NCBI RefSeq assembly: GCF_000236565.1
Contig: NZ_AHAM01000069.1
Span: 1-60,733, forward strand
Reading direction: 5' to 3'
Length of the DNA: 60,733 bases
DNA from: Mesorhizobium alhagi CCNWXJ12-2
GTDB lineage: Bacteria > Pseudomonadota > Alphaproteobacteria > Rhizobiales > Rhizobiaceae
A program made the translations under genes and the position numbers. Every line of letters begins with the position of its first letter. Within the stretch, counting starts at the first letter, position 1. The notes beneath the pieces are model-generated. The model ran no database searches and was not told where the DNA came from. It worked only from the letters and a program-made list of their open reading frames with translations. Of the stretch, positions 15,261-24,916 are shown piece after piece.

Positions 15261-16466
15261 TCAGGATTGCCGTGCCGCCGCCGCGCCAATCTCTGCGGGC
15301 GGTGCGTATATTTGCCGGGAGCCGGTCAGGCCCTTCAGCTCGAAAGTCCCGAGGGAGTCCGCCGGCAGGCCGGAGGCGGCGGCGAAATCATCGGAGAGAA
15401 GGACCGGACGGCCGAGATCACGGCAGAGCCCTTCGATCCGCGCCGCGAGGTTGACCGCCGGGCCGATGACGGTGAAATCGAGCCGGCTCTCGCCGCCGAT
15501 ATTGCCGTACATCACATCGCCGATGTGCAGAGCGATGCCGTGCTCTATCCGCGGCTCGCCGGTGCCGGCGCGTTCGGCGTTGTATGCGGCGATCGCTTCC
15601 CGTGCATTGTCAGCCGCGGCGAGCGCGCGGGCGCAGACCGGGGCCGGATCCTCGTCGAGGATGGGAAAAATACCCAAAAGCGCATCGCCGACGAATTTCA
15701 GCACCTCGCCGCCGCCTGCGTCGAGTGCCGCGCACATGCGGCCGAAATAGGCGTTGAGAAGCTCGATCAGGGCGTCGCGCGGCAGCCTTTCGGAAAGGCT
15801 GGTGAAGCCGCGAAGATCGCAGAGCCAGATGACGGCGCGAATGGTTTCGCCCATGCCGCGCTTGATCGCCCCTTCCAATACCCTCGCGCCGGCCTGGCGG
15901 CCGATGTAGGTATCGAGCAGGGTTCGCGCGGTCAGGCGGAGCGCCTGAACCTCGAGATTGACCGCGACTCCCGGCGTCATCACCTCCAGCAGCTCCATTT
16001 CCTCGTCGGTGAAGCCGCCCGGGCGCCTGGTCGCGACGGTCAGAAGCTTGGACGTTCCGTCTGAAAAGGGAATGCTCAGCGCGACATAATCGGTCATGCC
16101 GTCGCGGCGAAGATCGGCGAGGATGCCGTACTCGCCTTCGCGCGGCGGCGCAGTAGGGTCGCAGCGCACCGAACCGCCGCCGCTATACACCGTCTTAACC
16201 GGGCTGTTCTCCAGCACCGGCACGGATTCCGCTGTGAGGCGGAAGAACCGATCGGACACGCCTTTGCCCAGTTCCCAGCGCGCGCTGTAGGAATGGACCT
16301 GCGGGTGCAGGATCGGCACGCCGGTGGTGAGCCGCGCCACCTCTATACCGTGGGCGAGGAACTGTTCGGCAAGCGCGGCGAGGAATGCCTTCGGATCGCT
16401 GATCCGCCTGGCGTCGGTCAGGAGCCAGTGCATGAGCGGGTAGTCGAGGGCGAAGCGCAGAGCCAT
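15261..16466 (-). CDS. Class III adenylate/guanylate cyclase with N-terminal sensory region
   Basis: A 401-residue soluble protein from MALRFALDY. I reject 50 further upstream residues as lacking protein character. Residues up to about 205 resemble a GAF-like sensor region also found before rhizobial cyclases. The cyclase domain follows: VIWLCDLRGFTSLSERLP with the first metal Asp near 218, GGGEVLKFVGDALLGIF with the second, and DFTVIGPAVNLAARIEGL with substrate and transition-state residues. It should make cAMP. The convergent acyltransferase gene ends 21 bp away. Confidence 0.9.
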   Translation of the reverse strand: MALRFALDYPLMHWLLTDARRISDPKAFLAALAEQFLAHGIEVARLTTGVPILHPQVHSYSARWELGKGVSDRFFRLTAESVPVLENSPVKTVYSGGGSVRCDPTAPPREGEYGILADLRRDGMTDYVALSIPFSDGTSKLLTVATRRPGGFTDEEMELLEVMTPGVAVNLEVQALRLTARTLLDTYIGRQAGARVLEGAIKRGMGETIRAVIWLCDLRGFTSLSERLPRDALIELLNAYFGRMCAALDAGGGEVLKFVGDALLGIFPILDEDPAPVCARALAAADNAREAIAAYNAERAGTGEPRIEHGIALHIGDVMYGNIGGESRLDFTVIGPAVNLAARIEGLCRDLGRPVLLSDDFAAASGLPADSLGTFELKGLTGSRQIYAPPAEIGAAAARQS

Positions 16467-16608
16467 GCGGGGGAGCGTAGAACCCGGCAAAGGCCGCGGC
16501 AAGGAGTACCGGGGGCTCGGTTCGGCGAGGAGACTGGAATTGATTGGAGCCACTTGGCCGACCGGCGTCTTGCCGCGTGGATGCTTCCGTCGCGCCCGAA
16601 AAATAACT

Positions 16609-16623
16609 TGACTCAAACAGTCA
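16609..16623. promoter_or_regulatory. Candidate iron-responsive operator before the TonB receptor
   Basis: TGACT-N5-AGTCA fits TGA-N9-TCA, the IRO motif I know for RirA-controlled genes in Rhizobiales. It lies 53 bp upstream of the receptor start. The TTGACT at 16608-16613 could also be the -35 hexamer, so repressor and polymerase sites would overlap. Confidence 0.6.
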
Positions 16624-16675
16624 GATTTGTGAACCCGCCTATCGCGAACAAGGCAGACCGCGAGCGGAGAGAATT

Positions 16676-18816
16676 ATGGGGACGCAGACGATAACGGGCC
16701 GGTGGGGGTTGATCCTGCTGGGGAGCGCCGCGGTGCTGGCCGCGACTCACGAGGCTTTCGCCCAGGATGAACGCGGCGTGACAGTGCTCGAACAAATAAG
16801 CGTCGAGGCCGAGAGCGACGACATCCTGGTGCAGGACGGCTATGTCGCCAAGACGGACCGGATCGGCACCAAGGTCGATACGCCGATCGTCGAGATCCCC
16901 CAAGCGATTTCGGTGGTGACGCAGGACCAGATCGAGGACCAGAAGCCGCGGACGCTGAACGAGGCGCTCACCTATACGGCGAGCGCCAACCCGAACACGT
17001 TCGGCTTCGACACGCGCTACGATGCGTTCTTCCTGCGGGGTTTCCCGGCTCACTACAACGGCATGTTCCGCGACGGGCTGCGCCAGTACAACGGCCCATC
17101 GGCCTGGTTCAAGACCGAGCCTTATGGCATAGAAGGCATCACCATACTGAAGGGCCCGGCCTCGTCGCTCTACGGCATCAGCGGTCCCGGCGGCATCGTC
17201 AACCTCGTCACCAAGCGGCCGAAGGAAGAGCGGTTCCGGGAAGTGGAGGTGCTCGGCGGCCTCCATGATCGCGCGCAGATCGGCGTCGACTTCTCCGGTC
17301 CGGTCAATGACGAAGCGACGATGCTTTATCGGTTTACCGGGCTCGGGCGGCTCTCCAATACCGAACTGCCGGGCTATCCGGACGACAAGCTCTATCTGGC
17401 GCCGGCTTTCACCATCAAGCCGGACGAGGACACGAAGCTGACGATCCTCGGTGAATATTCGCATTCGGTCACGGGCGGTACGGCCGCGTTCTACAACCCG
17501 GCCTACGGCGTCGCCTCCGACCTCTACGAGGGCGATCCGGCCTACAACGACTTCACCAACGATCAGGGCCGCATCGGCTACGAGTTCGAGCACCGGTTCA
17601 ACGAACTGTTCACGCTGCGCCAGAACCTGCGCTACTCGGCGGTCGATGCCGATCTGGAATACAGCTACCACTATCCTGTTGCTGGCGTACCGGACTTGCA
17701 GAGGGGCTACGGCTACTACGTCGAGGATATGCAGAATTTTGTCGTCGACACGATGGGACAATTCGAGTTCGAGACCGGAATCGCCCAGCACACGGCCGTG
17801 GCCGCATTGACTACGCGTTGACCGACTACAGCGCCTATTCCGCGACCTTCTATCCGACCGTCGACGATGCGCGTGCGGGAGACCCACCCTTCGCCGGCAG
17901 CCAGAGCGCGAACCAGGTGGGAATCTACCTTCACGATCAGATAGAAATCGACGACCTTACGCTCTTCGCCAGCGGCCGCTACGACTGGGTCGACACCGAC
18001 TCGGTCGACACCGCCTTCGTTGAGACCAACCAGAAGGACGAGGCATTCTCCTATCGGCTCGGCGCCTCCTACCGGACCGAATGGGGCATCATCCCATATG
18101 CCAACTACTCGACTTCGTTCTCGCCGAACATTGGTCTCGTCTATGACGACCCGTCCAACCCGGCGGACCTTGGCCGCGCCGCACGCCCAACCATCGCGAC
18201 GCAGATGGAAGCCGGCATAAAGTACGAGATCCCGGACACGAATGCCGTAGTCAGCGCCGCAGTCTTCGATATCGATCAGGAGGACGGCGTCGTCTTCGAC
18301 ACCTCGACCGGGGTCAACCGCCAGCGCCAGCTTGACCTGAACTCGCGCGGCTTCGAACTGGAGGCGAATGCCTCCTTCGACAACGGCTTCAGCCTGATCG
18401 CATCCTACACACATCTGCGCGTCAAAATTGAAAAGGGAGCGGACATCGACATCGGAAACGGTCCGCAGAGCACCGACGGCAAAGAGCTTTCCGCCACGCC
18501 GAACGACATCTTCTCGCTCTGGGGTCACTACAACTTCGAGAGCGGCGCCCTGGAAGGGCTCGGGATCGGCGCCGGCGTGCGCTATGTCGGCACCAGCTTC
18601 GGCGACGACCTGAACACTTTCGAGAACGAGGACCGGGTCTTCGTCGACGCGGCTCTGTCCTACGATTTCGGCAGAAAGAATCCGAACCTCGAAGGACTCA
18701 TGCTGCAGGTCAACGCCAAGAACCTGTTCGACGAGAGGAAGCAGAACTGCTCGGCAGGCTACTGCTACTTCGACGAGGGCCTCAACGCGACCGCCAGCCT
18801 GCGGTATCGGTTCTGA
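16676..18816 (+). pseudogene. TonB-dependent siderophore receptor interrupted by a single-base frameshift
   Basis: Two abutting frames (16676-17821 and the frame containing 17806-18816) together encode one receptor of about 713 residues, the normal size for the FhuA/FhuE/FoxA type. The first has a signal peptide, a TonB-box-like region, a plug domain (TPIVEIPQAISVVTQDQIED, FFLRGF, ILKGPASSLYGISGPGGIVN) and early barrel strands. The second has the rest of the barrel and the terminal Phe (LRYRF). Near 17804 the reading should go from TAVAG to IDYALTDYS. One missing base diverts it to a stop at 17819. It may be a true mutation or a sequencing error. The gene is first in an iron-uptake operon. 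Confidence 0.85.
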
Positions 18817-20030
18817 TGCACGCTCCAGCCCCCAAGCCGGCGTCGTCGCCGCTCGCAATCGTTATGGCGATCGGCGGCCTCTACGTCGCGCAGAGCGTGA
18901 TCGGCGGCATTACCTGGCACGGCCTGCCGGCGGTGATGCGCGCCGAGGGTTTGCCGCTCGACCAGATCGGCCTCGTCTCGCTGATCGTCCTGCCATGGGC
19001 GCTGAAATTCCTGTGGTCGCCGGCGGTAGAACGCTTCCGGCTGCCGCTCGTGGGGCCTAACCGGACCGGAACGATTGTCGTCGCGGGCGGCCTCGTCTCG
19101 ATCGCGGGGATGTTGGTCGCCGGCCTGATCGGCCCGGCCGCTCTGATGCCGATGCTGGCCTGCCTGACGGTGGTCGCCTTTGCCACGTCGACGGTCGACA
19201 TCGCTTGCGACGGTTTTGCGGTGCAGAGCCTTGCCAAGGAAAACCACGGCTGGGGCAACGCCGCGCAGGTGGGCGGCGCGTATCTCGGCGCGGCGATCGG
19301 CGCGGGGCTGTTCCTGGTGCTCGTCGATGCGTCCGGCTGGCTGATCGCGGTCTGGAGCATGGCGCTGCTGTTGTTGCTGCTTGGGCTGCCCTTCCTGTTC
19401 GGGGCGGTCTCCCGCATGCCGAACGAGACGCGGGAGCATGTGCCCTCGCTGATGGCGGCGCTCAGGCGGCCGGAGATACGCCGCGGCCTGACGGCGGCGG
19501 CGATCTACGTTATCGCGCAGAAGGCGAGCATGGCGATGCTCGGGCCGTTCCTGATCGATGCGGGTCTCGACCTGGCGACGGTGGGGGTCGTCAATGGCGT
19601 CGGCAGCATGTTCATCGGCGTCGCCGCCGCCCTTGCCGGCGGGGCGCTCGTCAAATCATTGGGCGTGCGCAACATACTGGTGCTGGCCCTGTTGCTGCAG
19701 GCGGCGGCGCTGTTCTTCTTCTCGGCCTTCGATTTTTCAGGCGGCTTCCCGAAATGGGCGCTGATAGCCATCGCGGTCGCCAGTTCGTCCGGGGTGATGG
19801 CGCTCGGATTCGTGGCGCTCTACGCGCAGTTCATGCGCTGGTCGGATCCGAGGCAGGCGGGGGGGGGCTTCACGCTCTTCCAGTGCATGGACGCGCTGGT
19901 GAGCATGGCGGGCGGGATCCTCGCCGGCTACGCGGCGGAGCATTTCGGCTACGGCATCTTCTTTGCCGGGGCGGGCGTCATAGCGCTCATGGCGGCGCCG
20001 GCGATTGCGATGGTGTCCGACCGGCGCTGA
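18816..20030 (+). CDS. MFS transporter of the RhtX/FptX siderophore-import type
   Basis: A 404-residue protein with about 12 membrane segments. Its ATG shares a base with the receptor stop codon (TGATG at 18814-18818), so translation is coupled. The sequence style ([41 protein letters not shown]) matches single-subunit inner-membrane importers of intact ferric siderophores such as RhtX of S. meliloti and FptX of Pseudomonas. Together with the receptor and the reductase at 20047 it completes an outer membrane to cytoplasm route. If the receptor frameshift is real, coupling would also reduce expression of this gene. Confidence 0.85.
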   Translation: MHAPAPKPASSPLAIVMAIGGLYVAQSVIGGITWHGLPAVMRAEGLPLDQIGLVSLIVLPWALKFLWSPAVERFRLPLVGPNRTGTIVVAGGLVSIAGMLVAGLIGPAALMPMLACLTVVAFATSTVDIACDGFAVQSLAKENHGWGNAAQVGGAYLGAAIGAGLFLVLVDASGWLIAVWSMALLLLLLGLPFLFGAVSRMPNETREHVPSLMAALRRPEIRRGLTAAAIYVIAQKASMAMLGPFLIDAGLDLATVGVVNGVGSMFIGVAAALAGGALVKSLGVRNILVLALLLQAAALFFFSAFDFSGGFPKWALIAIAVASSSGVMALGFVALYAQFMRWSDPRQAGGGFTLFQCMDALVSMAGGILAGYAAEHFGYGIFFAGAGVIALMAAPAIAMVSDRR

Positions 20031-20046
20031 GCGCCGGTCGGGACAA

Positions 20047-21120
20047 CTATTCGTCGTCGCTTTCGCCCGAGATGCCTCGTCGCCAATAGGCGACGACCAG
20101 GTGCCAGTCCTTCTTTAGCCCCCATTCCTTGCGCAGGATTTTTCGGATTTCCTTGAAGTCCGAAAACTCGCAACCAGCCCATATGTAGACGTCCTGTGGC
20201 AGGGTCGCCGGGTTCATCTTGCGGAGCGTCTCCGACAGCAGGCCCGCGGTTCCGGCATCGCGGCCATCGCGGTAGAGCCAGGTGACGCGGACATTGTCGC
20301 CGCCGGCGAGCGGGATCGCATCCGCCGGACCGTCGACTTCCAGAAAGACGTCGGCGCGGGTTGCCGGCGCGAGATCGTCAAGAATCCGGCCGATGGCCGG
20401 AAGCGCGGTGTCGTCGCCCAGAAGGAGAAGATTTTCGGCCTCCGGGACCCCGCCGCCACCGGGCCCGATCATGCCGATGACATCGCCTGCTTTGGCGTTC
20501 TCGGCGAAGGTCGCGGCCGGCGTATCGCCGCCGGGATGCAGGACGAAATCGACATCGACCCAGCCCGCGGTGACGTCGATCGCCCGGATGGTGTAGACCC
20601 GGACCACGAGGGCGTCCTCGCCCGAGGGCCAGACCAGCAGGCCGTCAGCGCCCAGCGAAGGCCACATCGGCCGCCGGTCGTGCGGCGGCAGCAGCAGGCG
20701 CACATGCAGGCCGCCATGGGTGAAACGGCCGAGATCGCTGCCGGAGAAGCGGACACGCTGCATGTGCGGTGAAATCCGGGCCGTGGACAGGACGGTGAGT
20801 TCGCGGAAGAAGACCGGGGTGCCGGCTTCGGCGCCGTCGCCCTGCCAGCGGATTCCGGCGGTCGTGCCGAGATATTCGGCGAGGTGGCCGGCAACGCCCA
20901 TCTTCATGTAGGAGAGATTGGTCTCGTCGTCGGCATAGACCTTTATGCGGGCGCTGCGGTCGCCGACAAGGGCGCTGAGCGAGCCGTAATGGGTACGAAA
21001 CTCCCATTGGTCGTCGACCCCGGTTTCGATCTCGTACTCGCTGTGCTCGGCGCGCAGCTTTTCCATTACCGATCTGATGGTGTCGTGCTCGATTTGGGTT
21101 TGCGCGCTCAGTTGGTCCAT
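20047..21120 (-). CDS. Siderophore-interacting protein (ferric-siderophore reductase) with DUF2218 domain
   Basis: A 357-residue cytoplasmic flavoprotein. Residues about 1-95 form a DUF2218 domain (SVMEKLRAEHSEYEIETG to KMGVAGHLAEYL). Then come an FAD-binding barrel (ISPHMQRVRFSG near 117-128, VVRVYTIRAID near 170) and an NAD(P)-binding SIP domain (LLLLGDDTALPAIGRIL near 240; VYIWAGCEFSDFKEIRKILR near 318). It should release iron by reducing imported ferric siderophore. The start MDQLSAQ is preferred over an ATG 75 nt upstream. It converges with the importer gene, 16 bp apart. Confidence 0.9.
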   Translation of the reverse strand: MDQLSAQTQIEHDTIRSVMEKLRAEHSEYEIETGVDDQWEFRTHYGSLSALVGDRSARIKVYADDETNLSYMKMGVAGHLAEYLGTTAGIRWQGDGAEAGTPVFFRELTVLSTARISPHMQRVRFSGSDLGRFTHGGLHVRLLLPPHDRRPMWPSLGADGLLVWPSGEDALVVRVYTIRAIDVTAGWVDVDFVLHPGGDTPAATFAENAKAGDVIGMIGPGGGGVPEAENLLLLGDDTALPAIGRILDDLAPATRADVFLEVDGPADAIPLAGGDNVRVTWLYRDGRDAGTAGLLSETLRKMNPATLPQDVYIWAGCEFSDFKEIRKILRKEWGLKKDWHLVVAYWRRGISGESDDE

Positions 21121-21222
21121 CGTCCTGCCTCTTGCGTCTTCGGCTTCGGGCGCTTTCCGCGGCACGCGGACACGCCTCAATTGTCGGCATGCCATGGCGG
21201 CTTCGTTGGTTCCAGTTAAATA

Positions 21223-21237
21223 TGAGTATGAAGATCA
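21223..21237. promoter_or_regulatory. Candidate iron-responsive operator before the siderophore-interacting protein
   Basis: TGA-GTATGAAGA-TCA fits TGA-N9-TCA and lies 103 bp upstream of the SIP start. Its TCA is also the complement of the upstream gene's TGA stop, so a chance match is easier here than for the receptor site. Confidence 0.4.
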
Positions 21238-21996
21238 GATTTTGTGGCCTGATCTGTTCATCGCCGGAATCCGTTCGGAAACCTGCTTTAGAATCTCTGC
21301 GAGTTCGATCAGGTCGCTCGCCATATAGTCCCAACCATCGAGCGGCTCGACACTGGCAGCCATCGAGGGGTCTTGCGCGTTTGCGCGGACCACATAAGCC
21401 GTCTTCAATCCGCATCGGCGGGCGGCGTCCAGATCGTAGTCATGAGCGGCGACCAGCATCGCACGCTCCGGCTTTACACCCAGGAGTTCGCAGGCGCGAA
21501 GATATACCTGTGGCGTCGGCTTGTAGGCCCTGGAGACATCTGCGCCGAGGATCGTATCCCACGGCAGCCCGGCACGCTTTGCCATGTCCACCAGAAGCCG
21601 CGTGTTCCCGTCCGACAGCGGTGCGACGATGAAGCGTTTCTTCAGTCTGGAAAGGCCCTCCACCGAATCCGGCCAAGGTTCCAGACGATGCCAAGCCAGA
21701 TTCAGGTTTTCCAGTTCCGCGCGCGGCAATGCCGAAGGCGTCAGCCCGAACTCTTTCAGGCAGGCTTCCAGGTTCTCCATATTGAGCAGATCGAGCGGGA
21801 CAAAGGATCGCTGCCCGTTGCGGATGGCCTCGACCGATGCGTCGTAGCGTCCGACCCAGGCATCGGCAAAAGCCGCGGCGTCGATGTGAGAAGCGTTGTG
21901 GCGCTTCAGAAACGAACCCGCCTCCGCCGCTATGCTGCCGCGCCAATCCACGACCGTTCCCAGAACGTCGAAGAACAATACCTCAACATTCGTCAT
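21235..21996 (-). CDS. Haloacid dehalogenase, type II (HAD superfamily)
   Basis: A 253-residue HAD hydrolase. The nucleophile is Asp10 in VEVLFFDVLGTVVDW. Motif II is APLSDGNTRLL near 125-135, the lysine motif SRAYKPTPQVY is near 160, and motif III is AHDYDLDAARRCGLKTAYV near 183-201. The order matches (S)-2-haloacid dehalogenases, which hydrolyse 2-haloacids to 2-hydroxyacids, although many such annotated proteins have other substrates. It is upstream of SIP on the same strand, but SIP seems to have its own iron-controlled promoter. Confidence 0.87.
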   Translation of the reverse strand: MTNVEVLFFDVLGTVVDWRGSIAAEAGSFLKRHNASHIDAAAFADAWVGRYDASVEAIRNGQRSFVPLDLLNMENLEACLKEFGLTPSALPRAELENLNLAWHRLEPWPDSVEGLSRLKKRFIVAPLSDGNTRLLVDMAKRAGLPWDTILGADVSRAYKPTPQVYLRACELLGVKPERAMLVAAHDYDLDAARRCGLKTAYVVRANAQDPSMAASVEPLDGWDYMASDLIELAEILKQVSERIPAMNRSGHKI

Positions 21997-22122
21997 ACTA
22001 GAGCTCCATGCCCATCAGTCGCGGTAAGGTCTTGTCGAGCTGCCACGAGATGCCAAAAAGCGCCCGCTCGGGAGCGAGCAGACACGCTCTGGCAGCGATC
22101 TGGCCGCAGACGCGATGGAGCG

Positions 22123-22602
22123 TCAGCCTCGCCGCGCCGCCTCGATCGCCGCGACGTCGATTTTCTTCATATTCATCATCGCGTCAAAGGCGCGCTTTGC
22201 TTCGGCGCCACCGGCCGCCAGGGCGTCAGTCAGCACGCGTGGAGTGATCTGCCAGGAGACCCCCCACCTGTCCTTGCACCAGCCGCACGCACTCTCCTGG
22301 CCGCCATTGCCGACGATGGCATTCCAGTAGCGGTCGGTCTCCTCCTGGTCGTCGGTTGCGATCTGGAACGAGAAGGCTTCGTTGTGCTTGAAAGCGGGAC
22401 CCCCGTTGAGGCCGATGCAAGGGATGCCGGCAACCGTGAATTCGACCGTCAGCACCTCGCCCTCCTCGCCGGATGGGTAGTCACCGGGTGCATGAAAGAC
22501 GGCGCCAACCGCGCTGTCGGGGAAGGTCTCGGCGTAGAAGCGGGCGGCGGCCTCGGCGTCCTTATCGTACCAAAGACAAATCGTGTTCTTTGCCATTGCC
22601 AT
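22123..22602 (-). CDS. VOC-superfamily PhnB-like protein
   Basis: A 159-residue protein starting MAMAKNTICLWYD behind a weak AAGGAA site. It has the paired beta-alpha-beta-beta-beta repeats of the PhnB/3-demethylubiquinone methyltransferase-like VOC group: RFYAETFPDSAVGAVFHAPG near 20-40, FTVAGIPCIGLNGGPAFKHNEAFSFQI near 55-80, and CGWCKDRWGVSWQITPRVL near 107-125. The function of this subgroup is unsettled. It is followed by the HAD gene on the same strand with a 126-bp gap. Confidence 0.82.
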   Translation of the reverse strand: MAMAKNTICLWYDKDAEAAARFYAETFPDSAVGAVFHAPGDYPSGEEGEVLTVEFTVAGIPCIGLNGGPAFKHNEAFSFQIATDDQEETDRYWNAIVGNGGQESACGWCKDRWGVSWQITPRVLTDALAAGGAEAKRAFDAMMNMKKIDVAAIEAARRG

Positions 22603-22902
22603 TGCGTGTTCCTTTCGCTTTGAAGCCAAGATTTCGGCCTTGTTTCCAGCCGCTCTTTCGAAATAGGCAGCCTGCCGCCTTTCTCCACCCCGGAAGCGTC
22701 GGTCTTGTCCGGGCGATCGCAAAGAGCAGCTACCTTAACGTTCCTGTCCACTTCGGGTCGATAGCCCAGATCCAAATTGAGGCACTGCCAAGCCGCCTCT
22801 CTTGATCAGGCAGAAGAGGATGTGGGATAAGCGCCGGTCCTGTCATAACCCGTTTCAGCCGCGCTCGTTCCTCCGGCGCGGACCGGCATAGAAAAGCCAC
22901 CC
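22603..22902. other. Gene-free divergent promoter region
   Basis: About 300 bp between the divergent VOC and glycosyltransferase genes. I see no repeat, hairpin or reading frame that I would defend. It presumably contains both promoters. Confidence 0.4.
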
Positions 22903-24039
22903 ATGAAGATCGCCCACCTTGTAGGTCATGATTCACTTAATGGGGTGGCGACGAGCACCAAGATTCTGATCGACGCGCAGATCAAGGCCGGGCACGAGCT
23001 GATGCTGGTGCATTCGAGGAAATCATGGATTGGCCGGCAAAGCTTTGCCGGGCCGATCAAGATGCTGGAATCGAGCTTCAAGACCATTCCTGCCGATCTG
23101 CGCGCCACCGGCTACCCAATCCGCGACTGGGGCCGTACGCTGGTCCATGCGCATGGCAGCCGGGCCAACAAGTTTTTGATGGTCTTCACCATCGCCGACG
23201 GCGCACCGGCGGTGATGACGGCGCATTCGCGGCAGTTTCAACTGCCGTGGCGCTTTGCACATGCGGTGGTGGGGCTTAGCCGGCAAACCGCCGACTACTA
23301 CACAAAGCGGCTCCTGGTCTCCAAAAGCAGGATGCACGTCGTGCCCAACATGTTCGACGCGTCGGCGCTGGCGCCTGTTTCGCCGCAAAGGCGGGCGGAA
23401 GCGCGGCAAAAGCTCGGCATCAGGCGGGATGCGCTGCTGCTCGGCTCGACCGGCGCGATCAGCGTGCGAAAGACCCAGATCGACATGATCCGCATCCTGA
23501 AGCGGCTGATCGCTTCCGGACTCGACGCCGAATTGCTGCTGATCGGCGGCTTTCCCGCGAAAAAGGAGGCAATGCCCGGCTGGCATGAAGCGCTTGGCGA
23601 CCCGGCGGTCGCAGGGCGGGTGCATCTTGCCGGCCCGCGCGCCGACGCGATGGAACTCGCGGCGGCGATGGATATTTTCCTGTTCACGTCGGTCGTGGAG
23701 GAGGCGCCAATCGCACCGCTGGAGGCGATGGCGCAGGAGGTGCCGGCGGTTTCGACCGATGTGGGAAACATGGCGGACCTGTTGCCGGCCGAGCGGATTT
23801 TTGCGCCTGGCGACGTGGAGACCATGGCGCGGGCGGTGGAACGGCTTGCCCGCGACGAAGGCCTGCGGCGGCAGGCGGGCACGCTCGACCGAGCCGCGGT
23901 CGCCGAACGATTGTCGCCGCAGAAGATCCTGCCGCAGATCGATGCCGTCTATCGGGCCGCACTTGCCCGCTCGCGCGACCGCGGCTGGAAATACTTCAAG
24001 AACCCGGCTGATCGCTACATCCTCGACGCCGGGGAATAG
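22903..24039 (+). CDS. Glycosyltransferase family 4
   Basis: A 378-residue GT-B enzyme. The N-terminal domain starts MKIAHLVGHDSLNGVATSTK, as in GT4 proteins with an acceptor loop. The C-terminal donor domain has GSTGAISVRKTQIDMIRIL near 185-203 and the EX7E motif EAPIAPLEAMAQE near 267-279 that holds the nucleotide sugar. It probably works on LPS or exopolysaccharide, but no partner genes are adjacent. It is a single unit. Confidence 0.87.
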   Translation: MKIAHLVGHDSLNGVATSTKILIDAQIKAGHELMLVHSRKSWIGRQSFAGPIKMLESSFKTIPADLRATGYPIRDWGRTLVHAHGSRANKFLMVFTIADGAPAVMTAHSRQFQLPWRFAHAVVGLSRQTADYYTKRLLVSKSRMHVVPNMFDASALAPVSPQRRAEARQKLGIRRDALLLGSTGAISVRKTQIDMIRILKRLIASGLDAELLLIGGFPAKKEAMPGWHEALGDPAVAGRVHLAGPRADAMELAAAMDIFLFTSVVEEAPIAPLEAMAQEVPAVSTDVGNMADLLPAERIFAPGDVETMARAVERLARDEGLRRQAGTLDRAAVAERLSPQKILPQIDAVYRAALARSRDRGWKYFKNPADRYILDAGE

Positions 24040-24249
24040 TCCGTCGGGACTGCTTTCGGGGCCGTCAAGGTACTGCTCAGCGGACGATTGCATCGCGCGC
24101 CATGACGGCGCGCGGGCGCAAAGCTGGGGACGGCGCCGAAGGCAAGTTGACGCAGGGGAACATTGCTGATTTTGTAGGCAGCAGGGCACTGTCATGAGGC
24201 AAGTCACACGCTGTGTGATTGCTTACGGAATCCGGTTGGAGGATTTGAC

Positions 24250-24783
24250 ATGCCTTTGCTCACAGCACTTGCAATCAGTATCGGAGTTCTCGGCGGCGTT
24301 GCGACTTGGCTTTTCGTCGGGCCGTTTGCCGCTTTAGGCCTGCAGATATGGGCAGCATTCGTCGCCTGGGCGGCATTTTACCATTCGGGCGGCAAGGAAG
24401 CCGCGCTGAAGACCAATATTCCGGCACATATATTGGGCGCGGTCATCGGCTGGGCGGCGCTGGTGGGCACGACGACGCTGGCCGGCGGCCTCGGCGTCCC
24501 GCTTGCGGCCGGGATCTGCGTCGGGATAGGCGCCGCGGCCATGGTGCTTGCGGCCAATGTCGGCGCTTTCGGCTCGATTCCGTCATCGGTCTACGGCTTC
24601 GCCTGTGTTGCCGGCTATGCCCTGCTGGCCGGCAAGCTCGGGACGCTGACTTCGGCGTCGCTGATCGACAATCCGCTGATCAACATCGTCGTTTCCATGG
24701 TGATCGGTTCGCTGCTCGGCTGGCTGTCGGAGCGCATCGGCGGCGCTTTGGCCGCTAAATCGCCGGCGGCGAAAGCCGCCTAG
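24250..24783 (+). CDS. DUF1097 inner-membrane protein
   Basis: A 177-residue membrane protein with about five hydrophobic segments and a DUF1097/YcdZ pattern (FVAWAAFYHSGGKEAALKTN near 38-57, SIPSSVYGFACVAGYALL near 112-129). The family has no established function. The ATG is preceded by a GGAGG site. A 210-bp gap separates it from the upstream glycosyltransferase, so it has its own promoter. Confidence 0.8.
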   Translation: MPLLTALAISIGVLGGVATWLFVGPFAALGLQIWAAFVAWAAFYHSGGKEAALKTNIPAHILGAVIGWAALVGTTTLAGGLGVPLAAGICVGIGAAAMVLAANVGAFGSIPSSVYGFACVAGYALLAGKLGTLTSASLIDNPLINIVVSMVIGSLLGWLSERIGGALAAKSPAAKAA

Positions 24784-24916
24784 CACCGACAGCGTAAGGT
24801 CACGGTTCCGGCGCCACTGAATTGGCGCCGGAGTCCGGTCCGGCGCTGGCAGATTTTTCCTCTAAAAACAGCTATGATCGCCCGGCGCGGATACTGTCCG
24901 CGATGGAGGGCGGCGG

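Noticed and set aside
15258-16064. Plus-strand frame opposite the adenylate cyclase
   Set aside because: The cyclase frame has all family motifs; the opposite frame has none.
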